From assembly GCA_002099365.1 (NCBI GenBank), contig MSED01000005.1:1984001-2048000 (forward strand): a stretch of 64,000 nucleotides of DNA, in the 5' to 3' direction. Every line of letters starts with the position of its first letter. Position 1 is the stretch's first letter. The translations under genes were made by a program, and so were the position numbers. The notes beneath the pieces were generated by a model. It was not told where the DNA came from and did no database searches. It saw only the letters and a list, made by a program, of their open reading frames with translations. Shown one piece after another: positions 44,537 through 56,813 of this stretch. The DNA is from Phialophora verrucosa. Lineage: Eukaryota > Ascomycota > Eurotiomycetes > Chaetothyriales > Herpotrichiellaceae.

Positions 44537-46829
44537 TCAGTGCGTCTTCAAGTACTCGGTGACGGCAGGCGCGATACTGGGTCTGCGAGAGCCACTCTGC
44601 GCAGTGATGATACTGCCGCGTCGTTGGGCCAGCGTATCTTCAGCGTGTCCATGGCTCGCCAACACGTTGGTCACCGACGGGATGAATGATGGACGTCGGG
44701 GTGGTTGTCCGCTCACTGAGTATCGGACCGCCAGCTGGTTCTGCTCATGCTCGTCGAATTCATCGATCTGAGTTGTCTTGAATTTCCTAGCGGGCACATT
44801 CTTCGCGAAGAGGATGTCGAGTTCGTGGAAGGTGCGGTCCTTGGTCTCGGGCAATCTGAAGTACGCCCAGATGAAGACGAGCCAGGCGCAGCCGCCCCAG
44901 ACGAAACCGGTATAGCCCTGCAGATTCCATGCTTCTGGGTTCATGAAGTAGTTCTCCAGAGTTCCGCCGATCGTGCCGCTGATGTTGGAGACGTTCCGGG
45001 CGAGGCAGACGGTCTTTTGTCGCAGGCGAGTGGACCCGATCTCGGCAGGTAAGGCCCAACCGAGCTGGCCAGCGCTGAGTTGGAAAGTAGCCGTCCAGAC
45101 AAGGGTCAGGACGGCTTGAGTCCATGCGACAGACGGTCGGTCGGTCCACGGGTTGAGGATGCCAATGATGCACAGCTCAGTGGCCATGAAGAACATGCCC
45201 CAAAGGTAGACTGTGCGGCGACCGAAGTATCTACGTGCCAAGGTGAGAATTATGCGGATTGGGGTCGAGTTGATGACGGATACTTACGGCATGAGAAAGA
45301 ACCAATTGCCCAGGCAAGCAAGGAATGCCAATCCATTGGCACCCCAGCCCAGGGAATAAGCCGCATCTGTGCTTAAGCCCACTTGCTGGAAGACTGCATC
45401 CTGTTAGACGTATGGCAGACATTGTGGTCTGAGAAATGGGCGACCTACAGTATGTCGAAGCGTACGCAAAGCAGAGGCCGCACACGAGCTGGCCGCCAAA
45501 GACGACACAGGCGATTTCGGTTCGGCGCCTCTCAAAGCCCTTGAACAATCCCAGTACTGTGTGATCGGTTAGCCTCCACTAGAAAAAAGCTCTTTTAGCG
45601 GCAAGTGCGTCTTACTGTGGTGCCAATACTAAGTTGCTCTTCCAAGTTGTTGGTATAGACAATTTGTGCCAGCGTCCTCTTAGGATCTAAACCTGGTCCA
45701 GGGGCTTGCAATCTTCGGATCGACCTCTCTGCTTGCTCAAGTTTGTTGTGCCGGACAAGGTGGTAGGGCGATTCGGGTGCAAAGAAGATCAGCGGGATGA
45801 GGAACGCAGGCCAGACCCATTGCACAGCGAAGGGGATTCTGTATCCCCATTGGTCGACCCGGTGGACAAGACCACGTAGCAGGCCTGCCGAGATAAATTG
45901 GCCCAGGATGAAACACATATTGGTGTACGAGGTGAAATACACGCGGAGTTGCAAGGGGAGGACTTCCGAGGCGTATGCTGGAGCTGTGGTGGCGAACTAC
46001 GTCTCCGGTCAGCGAGGGTTTTGAGACCACGGTAGGCGAGGTGACTTACGATTCCCCATTCGAAACCCAAAAGGATCTCACCGACCAAGAGAACTTCCTT
46101 GCTGGGTGCAAAGAACACAATAAAGAGGAAGCAAGTCATGACACAAAGCGTGCATAGCAGAACCCTGCGAGGTCCAAATGCTTGTACCAACCAGCCGTTG
46201 ATGATCGTGCCCAAAATCGAACCACAACCTGCGGCACATTTAGCGATTGTAGCCAAGGGAGACACCGTCGGTTGAACCTACCTGCGCCTTGACCGAGACC
46301 GGTTTGCCAGGCAGCTGTAAGAGAATAGCCCGTTGGAGTTTGCTTTGAGACACCGACAAAGTGGCCATACTTTCGCTGGAAGGATGCTAAAGGCACCAAG
46401 AGTCAGTGCCGTGGGCTCTGGATGGAGAATGGCTACTCCTCACGGTATGCATAGAAGTTGCCCAGCAGGTTCGTGTCAAATCCCTAGTCATAACGTCAGT
46501 AGTGAACACGCAGGAGGCGCGCGGAACGTTGCAATGGTATGCGTACCTCCATGATCACGCAGGTCGAGATGATCAAGCACCACATGATGGCTTTCTGCTG
46601 CATGTTAGTACAGTTACCCATGTCTCCTAACGCATGCTCATACCTTGTAGACCTTGAGAGCCTCCCTGATGGTCATATCTTTCTCATCCCGGGTGACATC
46701 GCGAGCTGCGACACTCAGTTTCTTGTCACCCCATTGCTCCTCTCTCCATGAGCGATCGAAGTTGCCGTTGGGATCTTCCGAGTGGACGATGGCATCATGG
46801 CCTTTTTCGGTAATCACCGTCTCTGCCAT
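44537..46829 (-). CDS. MFS sugar transporter, alpha-glucoside permease type, with an apparent 1-base frameshift
   Basis: Nine exons: 46829-46644, 46594-46547, 46483-46444, 46386-46282, 46228-46050, 45996-45616, 45556-45449, 45393-45288, 45230-44537. The pieces give a 12-span proton symporter: VIMEGFD and FQRKYGHFVGV at the start, APESPYHLVRHNKLEQAE and the TNNLEEQL loop in the middle, and RLPETKDRTFHELDILF at the end, as in maltose/alpha-glucoside permeases. The exon lengths sum to 1847, one base short of a multiple of three. The neighbour at 47585-49700 reads YWDCFRGFE where exon 7 here would read YWDCF only if one T were added near 45547. So there is a 1-base deletion, a sequence error, or use of a GTATTG donor at 45629 that skips 14 bases and restores frame. 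About 615 residues if intact. Confidence 0.85.
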
Positions 46830-47584
46830 TTGGACGAAGTTGACTTAAGAGATGGCTGTCTCTCGATTCTTTCAAAGCGTATTGCAGAGTTGAGCAATCA
46901 TTCCATCGTCCCGGGGCATGCGAGTAGTTATACTCGTTGCTCCCATGCCTCTAGAAAGGTCGTTTCGATCAGTAGGCCACTCTAAAGGATCTATGCAGGC
47001 GAGGAAATCCATGTTGATCGCGAACAATGCTGCTAGACGTGGTCGAAATGGCCCAGCAGCTGATGGGGAGAGCACCCGAAACGAGGTTACAATGCCGCAG
47101 TGGCGCTGGTAGCGGCGGGATTGGGATTTTGTCATTTGCTGCTGGTCGTGGAGAATCTCCCGCAAGAACTCGCATCATGATGGAGCTTGGATTTGCGGTC
47201 ATGCGGGGCTTTGGCTAGAAGATGGAAATTGGGCGATCCCAGCCTAGATCTTTGAGGAGCAGTCTCGGCGAACCAGGGATGCGGATCTCAGTCTAGAAGA
47301 TATTGACGGCCTTCGAGCAATCCCCAGACCACCAAGGTCATCGGGCGAGAGCTTCGTTACCCAAGCACTTGCAACTGAGTGCGGGGAAAATACGGACCAC
47401 ACAGTAGCTGATTATTCCAGAGCCAGCCCGAGATCGCGCGCTCGTCGGCCCGATTGGAACGCCCCCCAGTCTTGTTCTCCGCCTCAGGTCGGGAATGGAC
47501 GAGGTCGTGTCGCGGGATCCATATCCAAAGGAGAAGGCTGACTGGCATGCTGCAATCAAGCTTATGGGCACTGTTCTTTCCCCT
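46830..47584. other. Spacer between the two permease genes
   Basis: Promoter of the first permease and 3' flank of the second. Short frames only; no gene seen. Confidence 0.5.
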
Positions 47585-49700
47585 CTACCGCCCGATCTGG
47601 CCTTCGTGGTCCTGAAGGCGAGGTGGACCGCTAGTCCTCTCAGCCTCATCACTACTCCTCAGTGGTTCGTCTTCATGCACAATATCCCACTCCGGACTTT
47701 GCCTCCCCGTGGAAGCGGTGCGCATTGGTGCTCGTTGTGTAAAGGGCACCATTTCGTTGTCATTGAGAGTATGGACATCGGTAGTCTCAAACTTCCGGGC
47801 ATCAATGCCCTTGGCAAACAACAAGTCCAACTCCTCGTACGTCCTCCCTTTGGTCTCCGGCAACCTGTACCACGCCCACACAAAGGTCATAATTGCGGTG
47901 GTGCCCCAGAACAACCCCGTGTAACCCCTCCAGTTCAGACTTTCGGGGTTCAGCATATATGGCTGGACGGCGCCACCGATGAAGCCAACCAGATAATAGG
48001 CGTTGCGTGCGAGACAGATCGTCTTGGTGCGCAAGCGGGTACTCCCTACTTCAGCTGGAATGGACCATCCGAGTTGGCCCACAGAGAGTTGAAAGGTAAT
48101 CGTCCAGACGATAGTGAGCAAAGCTTGTGTCATCGCAATGAAGAAGTGATCAGTCCATATGGTCAATATCCCAATGAGATAGAGAATGGAGGCCATGACC
48201 AACATAGACACTGTATAGATGGTTCGACGGCCATAGTAGGGCATGAGCAGAAACCAATTTGCAAGTGTCGCAAGCAATGCCAGGCTGGTGCCAAAGAGAC
48301 TAAGAGTATATGTCGTCTCAGCAGATAGCCCGACTTGTTCGTAGAAGTAAGTGGCGTTGTACGCGAACGACAACCCCGAAAAGTTTTGGCCTGCGAACAC
48401 CAGGCAGGCAATTTCTGTGCGGCGGAGTTCAAATCCACGGAAGCAGTCCCAGTACGAAGTACCGACCTGAAGCTCCTGCTCGAGGTTATTGGTATGGACT
48501 ATGTCGGCCAGGGTGTCTTTTACATCAATGCCTCTCGCCGTGGACGACTGCAACCGACGGAGGGACGTCTCGGCCTCATTTAGCCGACCCTTGCGCACCA
48601 GATGCCACGGTGATTCTGGCGCAAAACAAAGCAACGGGATCAGAAAAGAGGGCCAAATCCATTGGAACCCGAACGGAATGCGAAAGCCCCATTCATCATC
48701 CCTTTCCAAGAAGAGTCGAATGACAATGGCACAAATGATCTGGCCGATGATGAAAGCCATGTTCGTGAAACTCGAAAGATATGAACGGAGTACCAGGGGG
48801 AGGACCTCGGACGAGTACGACGGAGCGACCGTAGCGAAAATGCCCCACGGGAAACCACAGAGAAACTGTCCGAAAGCCAGAATCTGGATGTTGGGAGCGA
48901 AAAAGGTCATAAATATCAGGCACGAGAGCGTGCATAGCGCGCCGACAAGGACTCGCTTCTGCCCAAAATTGTCGACGAGGTGGCCATTAAGGATAGTACC
49001 CAGCACGGCACCGACACCGGAGGCGGTGCCAATCTGAAGTAAGAGACGAGTCAGCGCTACGGGCAGTACTGGCACGGGCTTCGTAGGAGAGTTTGCATCA
49101 TCGAATGTGTTGGCAAGGGTCTCAAGTAGAGTGACACTCACAATAGCCATCCATGTGGCACTGAGCTGATATCCAGACTTTGTCTGGTCTGTAACACCAA
49201 CAAACTCGCCATCTATGGTAGTCAGCATAATGGGAAGGCCACGGTCATGGTCATATTACATACATTTCCGCTGGAAGGTTGGGAAAGCGTAGAAATTAGG
49301 CACGAGAATGCTGTCAAAGCCCTCCATGATGACACACATGCTTACCGCCAAGGACCAGAAGATGGCCATCGGGTACGCTTTGATGGCCTCGCGGACTGTC
49401 AACTTGTGTTCGAATTGAGATCGAGCGGACGCAGCTTGACCGAGGCCATCATCGCCCTGGCTCATGCGGTCACCGCGGTGCCACTCATCGCGAAATGACC
49501 TTTGTCCCTGGTGGTAGAAGTCACGTGTTTCGACATTGTCGGTGGCAGCAAGCGAGTCTGCCAACAGTGGACGGTCGCCAGAACGGTCTTCATCCAAGCT
49601 GGTCCGCGACGGGGTGCTTGGGCTTGAGTCATCTTCTGCATGTCTTGTGAGACATGGCACGTGGACGATGGGTCTAAAGCACTGCCCACTTACTCTCCAT
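47585..49700 (-). CDS. MFS sugar transporter, alpha-glucoside permease type
   Basis: Four exons: 49700-49694 (only 7 coding bases), 49635-49264, 49212-49142, 49033-47585; introns of 58, 51 and 108 bases; 632 residues. The frame open to 49660 begins with GTG, so a true ATG is needed; ATG GAG A at 49700 with a GTAAGT donor joins as MEKDDSSPSTP. Residues 1-85 are a polar cytosolic tail. The 12 membrane segments follow with VIMEGFDSILV, NFGQKRVLVGA, APESPWHLVRKGRLNEAE, and RLPETKGRTYEELDLLF after span 12. The GQNFSGLSFAYNATYF segment in span 7 is the pattern of maltose/alpha-glucoside permeases. It should import a di- or oligosaccharide with protons. It is divergent from the alpha-galactosidase gene, with 0.8 kb between starts. 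Confidence 0.92.
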
Positions 49701-50479
49701 CACGATATGCCCACCATCTCACCTGAAGCAGGCAGGCTCAACGGCAGGATTTTCAGGGGTTTGCGCTAGACCACTTCGAATGTGGCACCAAATTCCTTCG
49801 TGCAAATGCAATCACAAATGCTCCGTGAGGCTTCGGGGCTGCATGGACAACCGCCTTCGTGGTGTGATGGAAAGAGGGAGCTACAGACTTCGACTGAAGC
49901 TGGCGTGAACAGCTGCAGAAGCGTCGATGAGCTAAACAGTTTGGCGGAGGTGGAAATTCGGAAGGTCAGGCGGGTTTAAATTCCGCCGATTGGCCCCCGC
50001 AATTTTTAGTGGCGGGATTGAGACCCGCTTCGCCTGCACCTTGCGTCTGCGATCTCTTCGTGCCTCTCACAGCCTCTCGCGCATTTTGCCCAAGATGCGT
50101 GTCTGTGCATGGGATCAAACCCGCACAGGCAGTTGATATGCCGACATGTCTCTGGCCATTGGGCCGCAATCATATCGGACCTTCTTCCAAGGGGAGTTTT
50201 CCGCCCACCTACCCCTTGATCTGCAGAACTCTACCGCCGTGGTGCTACTCGTCCGCGTCGCTCCATCGCAGTTAACTTGCCGCAGCTTCAAGGCGATGAA
50301 AGCCGCTGTCGGGTGCCAGTCCGAAAACGTACATCCCTCTGATTCGCATGCTGTGCTGTGTCGCATGAACCTTCATACTGCCTCGTGTCCTCAATATATA
50401 CTTGCGTCGCGACTACTTCAGTCCCGAGCCGGGATATCTCCAGACTTTGCCTCGAGTTCCTTTGCCATACCTACCTACG
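49701..50479. other. Divergent promoter between permease and alpha-galactosidase
   Basis: No gene. Likely shared regulatory region for an uptake and a hydrolysis gene. A TATA-like element precedes the alpha-galactosidase start. Confidence 0.5.
50395..50400 (+). promoter_or_regulatory. TATA-like element of the alpha-galactosidase gene
   Basis: TATATA 80 bases before the ATG at 50480, a usual distance in fungi. Position and sequence are the only evidence. Confidence 0.45.
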
Positions 50480-51985
50480 ATGTTGCCGCTACTTTTTCAA
50501 GCCCTGTTTAGCAACGCTGTGACTGCCGTCAACAATGGACTGGCCCGAACTCCTCAGATGGGATGGAACAACTGGAACTCACTTGGCTGTGACGTCTCTC
50601 AACATCTCTTGCTCGATACGTCCCGAGTCCTCCTTTCCAGCGGCCTGAAAGATGTTGGATACAATTACGTCGTCCTCGACGACTGCTGGTCTGATGGCCG
50701 TGATGAAGACGGATACTTGCGATCAGACTCCGCCAAATTTCCCAAAGGCATGAAGTGGGTCGCCAACGAACTCCACGACATGGGCTTCCTTTTTGGCATG
50801 TACTCCAGCGCCGGCGAGTTTACGTGTGCCAGATACGAAGGGTCGCTGGACCATGAAGATAAAGATGCCGAAATTTGGGCTGCGTGGGATGTCGACTATC
50901 TAAAATACGACAATTGCTATCATCTGGGCCGCTTCGGTTATCCCGAGATCTCCTTCAATCGTTACAACAAAATGGCAAAGGCCCTCAACGCAACAGGCCG
51001 ACCTATCCTGTACTCACTATGTTCTTGGGGAGAAGATTATGTACACACCTGGGGGATGTCCATCGCCAACTCCTGGCGGGTATCGGGCGATATCTATGAT
51101 CACTTCAACCGACCGGATGCGCTATGTGCTTGCGATGATCCCCGAGACCCTCACTGTGTTGCACCGGGCACCCATTGCTCAGTGATGAACATTATCAACA
51201 AGGTTTCCCCTTTTGTCGATCGCGGACAATTCGGTGGATGGAACGACTTGGACATGCTCGAGGTGGGCCAGGGAGGAATGAATGATGAGGAGTACAAGGT
51301 AGTCGACCTCCACCCTCCTCTCGGTCTTATCCTTAACCAAGATGTCTCATAGGCGCACTTTTCCATGTGGGCCGCTTTGAAATCCCCTCTGCTCATCGGA
51401 GCCGACCTTCGCAAACTCTCTGCAAAGTCCCTCACCATTCTTAACAACCCGGCCGTCATTGCCGTCAACCAAGATCCTCTCGGCCGATCCGTGGCTCAAA
51501 TTTTTCGTGACCAACAAGTCAAGAAAGACAAGTACGGGCAAGGCGAAACACAGATTTGGAGTGGCCCACTTTGGCTTCACGACCAGTTAGTTATCTTCCT
51601 CAATGCAGCGGATGAAGACCTCGAGATGACGACTACCCTCAATGACATATTCATACACGAAGGCCCAGAGGGCTCGGCGCCGCAAACCAGGGATGAATTT
51701 GATGTATATGACTTGTGGGCTGATCGCATGGACGACCACTTGGCAGAGCAAATTTTGGCAGGAAAGCATCAATACAAGAGCTCGTGGTACAACTCGACTC
51801 GGACGCCGTACAAGGAAGGCCTGGCCAAGGCAGATCCACGACTACTCGGGAAGCGTGTTGGCAGCATTGGACCAAAGCATGATGTTCTGCGCGCGAATGT
51901 ACCTCGCCACGGTGTTCGCATGTTCAGATTGCGCAGTTTGAACGGTGGCTCTCCACGATATGCAATGACAAAGGAAGAGCTCTGA
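50480..51985 (+). CDS. GH27 alpha-galactosidase
   Basis: Exon 1 50480-51298, intron 51299-51352 (GTAGTC donor, CATAG acceptor), exon 2 51353-51985; 483 residues. Residues 1-16 are a plausible signal peptide, followed by the mature start GLARTPQMGWNNWNS that opens GH27 barrels. The catalytic nucleophile is Asp 144 in YLKYDNCY and the acid/base is Asp 204 in NSWRVSGDI, by alignment to the family. The WNDLDMLEVGQGGM strand near 254-267 closes the barrel, and the C-terminal beta domain runs to about 480. The enzyme removes terminal alpha-1,6-galactose from melibiose, raffinose-type sugars or galactomannan, probably outside the cell. Its neighbours are two permeases and a Zn2Cys6 regulator, which fits a galactoside utilisation unit. 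An upstream in-frame ATG at 50402 would hide the signal peptide. Confidence 0.96.
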
Positions 51986-52418
51986 TTTCAGCGGTGGGAT
52001 AGACAATTGATGGTAGGAAATTGGCGTTTGGCGAGGCCTTAGACTGTGTGCTCAAGATCTTATTCGAGCATCGGGAACAGATTACGAGGTGGCTGGAGGT
52101 CGCATGCTCCGCGTCCCCCAGCTTCCTCGTCTTCATCTGCGGGGGAAAGATGCTGCTCACTTGGCGAAGTGAAGTGATCTGAAAATCGACTTTCCTCCGT
52201 TCTCCTTCATCCATCTCTTGTAGCAAATTGACTGACGAGGTATGCGAAGTGCACTGTCACGGGTCCATACCGCCAGGACCTCCGTCCGACGCATGCTGGC
52301 GGTAAAATTCAACTATTTGCGGTGTCCATGGACGCCGATGACTGACGACTGACGTCAAGTCCAGCTCACTTCCACTTCAGTTTACTGACCAGAATTCCAT
52401 CGGGCAACCATCAGCTGC
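51986..52418. other. Spacer between alpha-galactosidase and regulator
   Basis: 433 bases, promoter of the next gene; nothing coding seen. Confidence 0.5.
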
Positions 52419-54038
52419 ATGATGCGACCTCCCACGGCGTGTGTCGCCTGCCGGTACGCTTTTTCATCACGCTTCCACAAGTAATACTAAGTCGCCTGCA
52501 GGAGTCGGCGTCGCAAATGCGAAGTAACTGCTCCTCGTGCACCGTGTGTTTACTGCAAGAATCGCAACGTGGACTGCTCCTTCGCTTCCACTGCCACTGC
52601 CAACTCCCATGAACCTTGGCCAAATCAGTCGCCGACCTCTCCCACCACGACCGAGTTCGACCTGACGCGGTGCCAGAGCATCAGCAGCGACTTGCCTCCA
52701 CAGCCTCTCTGTGTCGAGCTGGTCGAGCTGTACCTTCGCTACATCCACGACACTTTTCACTCCCTGTTCCATCCACCGAGTTTGATGCAGGATGTCATCA
52801 GCGGTACGATTCCTCGCGTCCTCTTGTACGGCATGATCAGCCTTTCCGCAAGGTTCTCCAATGACTCATTCTTCGCCGGAATTGACCCAAGAATTCGAGG
52901 CAGACGATATGCCCAGGAAGCGGAACATCTCCTCAATTTGCGCGAGGTGTCTCTGACAACGTTGCAAGCTGCTGTCCTCCTGGGTGCCTACGTCATCACG
53001 GACGGAGAAGCAGCTGCAGAAGCAGTCTTCTACAGTGTGGCTTGCCGAAATGCGCTGTTGCTCGACCTGCCCAACATGCTCGTCATGTCCAGGATTGAAC
53101 AGGAGGTGAACTGCAGAGCTTGGTGGTCGCTATGCATGGTCGACGTTTGGTCCTCGAGGGGTGTCGGCATCCCTCGATCTTTGACGCCCAGAAGCGACGT
53201 TCCGTACCCCATGGAAGAAACGGTCTTTTACCAATTGCGCCGGCAAGAGTTTGACCTGCCCAGTCCTACCAGCATGCAAGAATCCAGCGCTTCACTCCTC
53301 ACGCAAATGATCAAGCTGAATGCTATCTTGTTCGAGGTCAGCTTGTTGAACGAAAGAGCTGCCTCGGAGTTTCAACTTGGCGTGGATCACGGTGCAGCGG
53401 TAGAAGAACTCTCTGCAAGATTGGAAGACTGGTACAACAACCTGCCCATCGGGCTACAGGACACTCACGCAAACCTATCACGCTATGCCGCTCTGGGCTT
53501 GGGCCCTATGTTTGTCGCCGTTTATCTGGGGTATTACCACTATGGACAATTGCTGTACTACCCCTACCTCCATAGGGACTCATATGAAGACACCGTCCAA
53601 GCCCGATACTACGCCGACAAATGCAAGGGTCACTCGATCGGGCTCTGTGAGATCCTTTACCGTGCCTACTCTACCACAGGTTGCGAGGTCTACTACACGA
53701 TGGTAGGCCACGTGCTGGTCATCGCATCAACCGTTCAGCTCCACATTCTACTTTTCAGTTCCGACGAGGTCCAAATCCGGGCTGCTCGCTCTCGGCTGGA
53801 GAGGAATTTCGAGATTCTGACGAGGCTGCAGACCTTTTGGCCGACGCTGGATGTGTGCTTCACGAGATTCCGCGAATTTCACAAAGCGTGCCAGAAGTAC
53901 AAGGAGACGTCATTTCGAATGGACAGATGGATGCTCCAGTTCTTGTTCGAATTCGCGAAGCCCATTGGGGAGAAAGACCCTGACGATCTGGCGGAATTGA
54001 TACCTTGGTCTTTGCAGGAACTAGGTTTCACACCTTGA
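52419..54038 (+). CDS. Zn2Cys6 fungal transcription factor
   Basis: Exon 1 52419-52453, intron 52454-52501 (GTACGC donor, ACTAAG branch-like, CTGCAG acceptor), exon 2 52502-54038; 523 residues. The intron splits the zinc cluster; only the spliced form has all six cysteines (8, 11, 18, 27, 30, 37; spacing 2-6-8-2-6) and the basic RSRRRK stretch. Residues about 65-430 form the fungal-specific transcription factor domain (LYLRYIHDTFHSLFHPPS, then EVNCRAWWSLCMVDVWSSRG). It should bind CGG-containing sites as a nuclear regulator. It lies directly downstream and on the same strand as the alpha-galactosidase gene, and is convergent with the SV2-like transporter, making it the best candidate local regulator of the permease/galactosidase genes. 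Zn2Cys6 factors of sugar clusters often sit like this. Confidence 0.94.
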
Positions 54039-54209
54039 TTCGAGTATATGCGTTATTCGACGACAGTCCGACGCAATCGCTGCCGTGTCCCAGCCAACAT
54101 CAAAAGACGCTCACACTCGGCCGCATGGTATTCTAATCGTCATTTTCAGAACTTGATGCGAGATGATCGGAATTCCCCCTCTACCAGCATGCACCCAGCC
54201 GCAATATCC

Positions 54210-56090
54210 TCAAAGGCTTGCCTTTCCACTCGTCTCGTAGGGGAAGATGAAGCTAATGAAGCCGGCCGCAATGTACAGACTTGCCGACACGAAGATGGGC
54301 TTGTTGTTGTATCCCACATAAGTTGCGATAATCGGTGCTTGCAGACCGCAGATTCGGTTGAAGGCCGAGGCCAGACCACATCCCGTGCCACGATGGATGC
54401 TCGGGATTACCTCGGGTGTATAACAATATAAGGCGCCCCACATGCTGCGAAGAAGGTCAGGAATCGGGGAGAAAAGGATTCGGGCAGGGTGTGGTTCTAC
54501 TCACATATACGACACGAAGGAGGTGATGCAGTTGAAGGCCAGAATCGTAGCCTGTGTTCTGGCTGCCGTGAATGCGAATTGGAAGACGGCGGTAAGGATC
54601 AGACCCAAGCCGAGGGTACCTCTTCTGCCAATATAGGGCAAGCCAATGAACCATCCCGCCATCAGCGTGCCAGGAATCGAGCACGCGATGATGATAAAGT
54701 TGTTCCGGTAGGTGATGGCAATGCTGCTGGATCCAGCCTGGGCTCCGTGAAGCGCGAGGTATTCAGGGAGGAAATTCGCATAAAGCTGAGACCACATTAA
54801 TATTGAAGAGCGCGGCAATGCTAATGGTCGGGAGAGGAGGGCTCGGCCGTGCTGACAACAAGATTGAGACTTACGGGTGAAGCCAAACCTATCATGCCCC
54901 ATACCAGGATGATCAAGCTCGTGCTGTACGCGACTTTCCTGGTCGAAAACAGTGCGCGGATGTGTTTGAAGCCACCTGGTCGGAATTGGGCCAGAGTCCT
55001 CTGCCAGGCAGTCGGTCTGTCCACAGCTGCAGGGTGCCCAGCGCTTGCATAATCTCTCTCAACTTGCAGAAGATCTTCAACTGTCAGTGGCTGCGTGGTG
55101 CCGTTGTATTTTGCCACGTCGTTCAGCACATCGACGGCTTCCTGGTACCGTCCTTGGCCGATCAGGTAACGGGGACTTTCGCGAAGGCGGAAGAGGAAGA
55201 AGCGCAGAAAGAACGCAAACAACGTGATGGCGCCCATCGAGTACATGAGATATCTCCATCCCATGTTGTCCTTCTTCTGGCACTGTCCCGCTGGCGTGTC
55301 CTCGCTGCAGGAAAAATGGCTGAGAAATCCCCAAGCCGCTCCTGCTGGGATAAACTGGCCGATTGACCACCAAACAGCCAAGACCTCGAGCAGATATTGA
55401 TGGGTGCCCGGCAGAAATTCGAGGAATACGGCAGAGTCGACGGGCAAATTGCCCCCAACCCCGAAGCCGCAGAAGGACACGAGCACAGCGCAACTGACGA
55501 AGCTGTTGGCCGCGCCGGCAGCAGTACCGAAGACTCCGGCAAAAAGCAGTGTCAAATTGAAAGCAAGTCGTCTGCCAATCAAATCGCCTGTCAAGGTCAG
55601 CATTTCCCGCAGGCTGAGTTTGACCATGGGTTGCTCACATCCAAGGCCCCAAAACGTGGCTCCGACCACAAGACCTGCAATCAAGGCAAGGGACAGAAAG
55701 GCCGAGTGTTTCGGCTGGAATTCGACTGCTACTTGAGCAAGCGCGTCTGATACAGTCGTTTGCCAAAGCTGTCACACTTAGCTCGAGACCCATCAAGCTC
55801 GGGCTGGACACTCACTTGATCGCACAACCAGCCATAGCCGCAGAGGACGAACAAAGCCCATTGATACTGTTCATTGTCAGAGTAGTCAGGTTTCTCTCCG
55901 GATGAGTTCACGTTACCTTGCCCATACCGATGGCCTGAACCGCATGATTCACGAGTCTCGCTTGGTGCTCAAAAACCGGGTCGACGCCATCGGTATGTAG
56001 GGACTTCAGCTCTCTGATTGAGCCCACCTCCCCGGCTTCCTCAGAGGTGGGACTCGAGGTCCCAACTTTAGTGTCCTCAGCGACGCCCAT
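54210..56090 (-). CDS. MFS transporter, SV2/SVOP-like
   Basis: Six exons: 56090-55917, 55866-55816, 55768-55639, 55587-54875, 54785-54505, 54444-54210; introns of about 48-89 bases; 527 residues, in frame throughout. The N-terminal 50 residues are polar. Twelve membrane segments follow, with the loop GCDLIGRRLAFN (restored by splicing out a 51-base intron), CGFGVGGNLPVDSAVFLEF in span 4, RFRLRESPRYLIGQGRYQEA-like ESPRYL motif after span 6, and GLPYIGRRGT between spans 8 and 9. The pattern fits SV2/SVOP-type organic-ion or sugar porters rather than the maltose-permease type of its neighbours. The substrate could be an organic acid or sugar acid (inference from the adjacent oxygenase and aldolase). 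Divergent from the oxygenase gene. Confidence 0.92.
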
Positions 56091-56813
56091 CGTTGATGCC
56101 GTTCTTGGTCAAGGGAGTCTGGACTTTGATGCAAGGCGGGTTTGAAAGTGAAGGAAGTGGTGCGTCTTTTGTATCTCGCTTGTCATCCCATGTTCAGCGT
56201 TCGACCTCGATACCAGACTATCTACGCTGATAGGCCTATATACCGCGTCAGGTCTTTCTTCCCGAATTTTGATAGACATGAGAATGTCAAGGTCTACTGG
56301 ATAGACACGCCGTTGAACACCAGACTATCGGCTTGCCCGTTGGTGGGTCAAATCGCGGGGGTTGATAGGACGAGCCATTCCCCGTCACCGCGATAGGGAA
56401 ATGGCCGCGAGTCTGACCTCCGTTACGGGCAAGAAACGATCGGCCAAGGAATTTATCGGCAGCGGGACTAACACCAATGTGGCTTCCATGGAGCTTATCT
56501 CGCGGCTCAAAGAACACCCTTGGGGTCTAGGGCATCGGGACGCGCTGGAGGAGATGTCCGCCACCTCTTTCGACCTCGCGGTCTACACAGTGCTTGCCCG
56601 TACCCGTCGATGCTGTCTTCGCCCACACTGGGATGGTCAAGGGCCGCGGTGTAAAGGCCCGCCTATCCTCTGGCTTCGGCCACCCATGAACACGGTGGTG
56701 GTCGGAATGTTCTTGGTCTGTAGGGCGAAGACGGCCGTGGCACGGTTATAAATTGCAGGTAGCTTGGAGGGATAGCCAGAGCCATTGCAGCACACTATCC
56801 CGATACACACATC
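56091..56813. other. Divergent promoter between MFS transporter and 2OG oxygenase
   Basis: 723 bases with no gene; short frames on both strands are not supported. Holds the TATA-like element of the oxygenase. Confidence 0.5.
56747..56753 (+). promoter_or_regulatory. TATA box of the 2OG oxygenase gene
   Basis: TATAAAT, 61 bases before the ATG at 56814. Clean match to consensus at a usual fungal distance. Confidence 0.55.
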
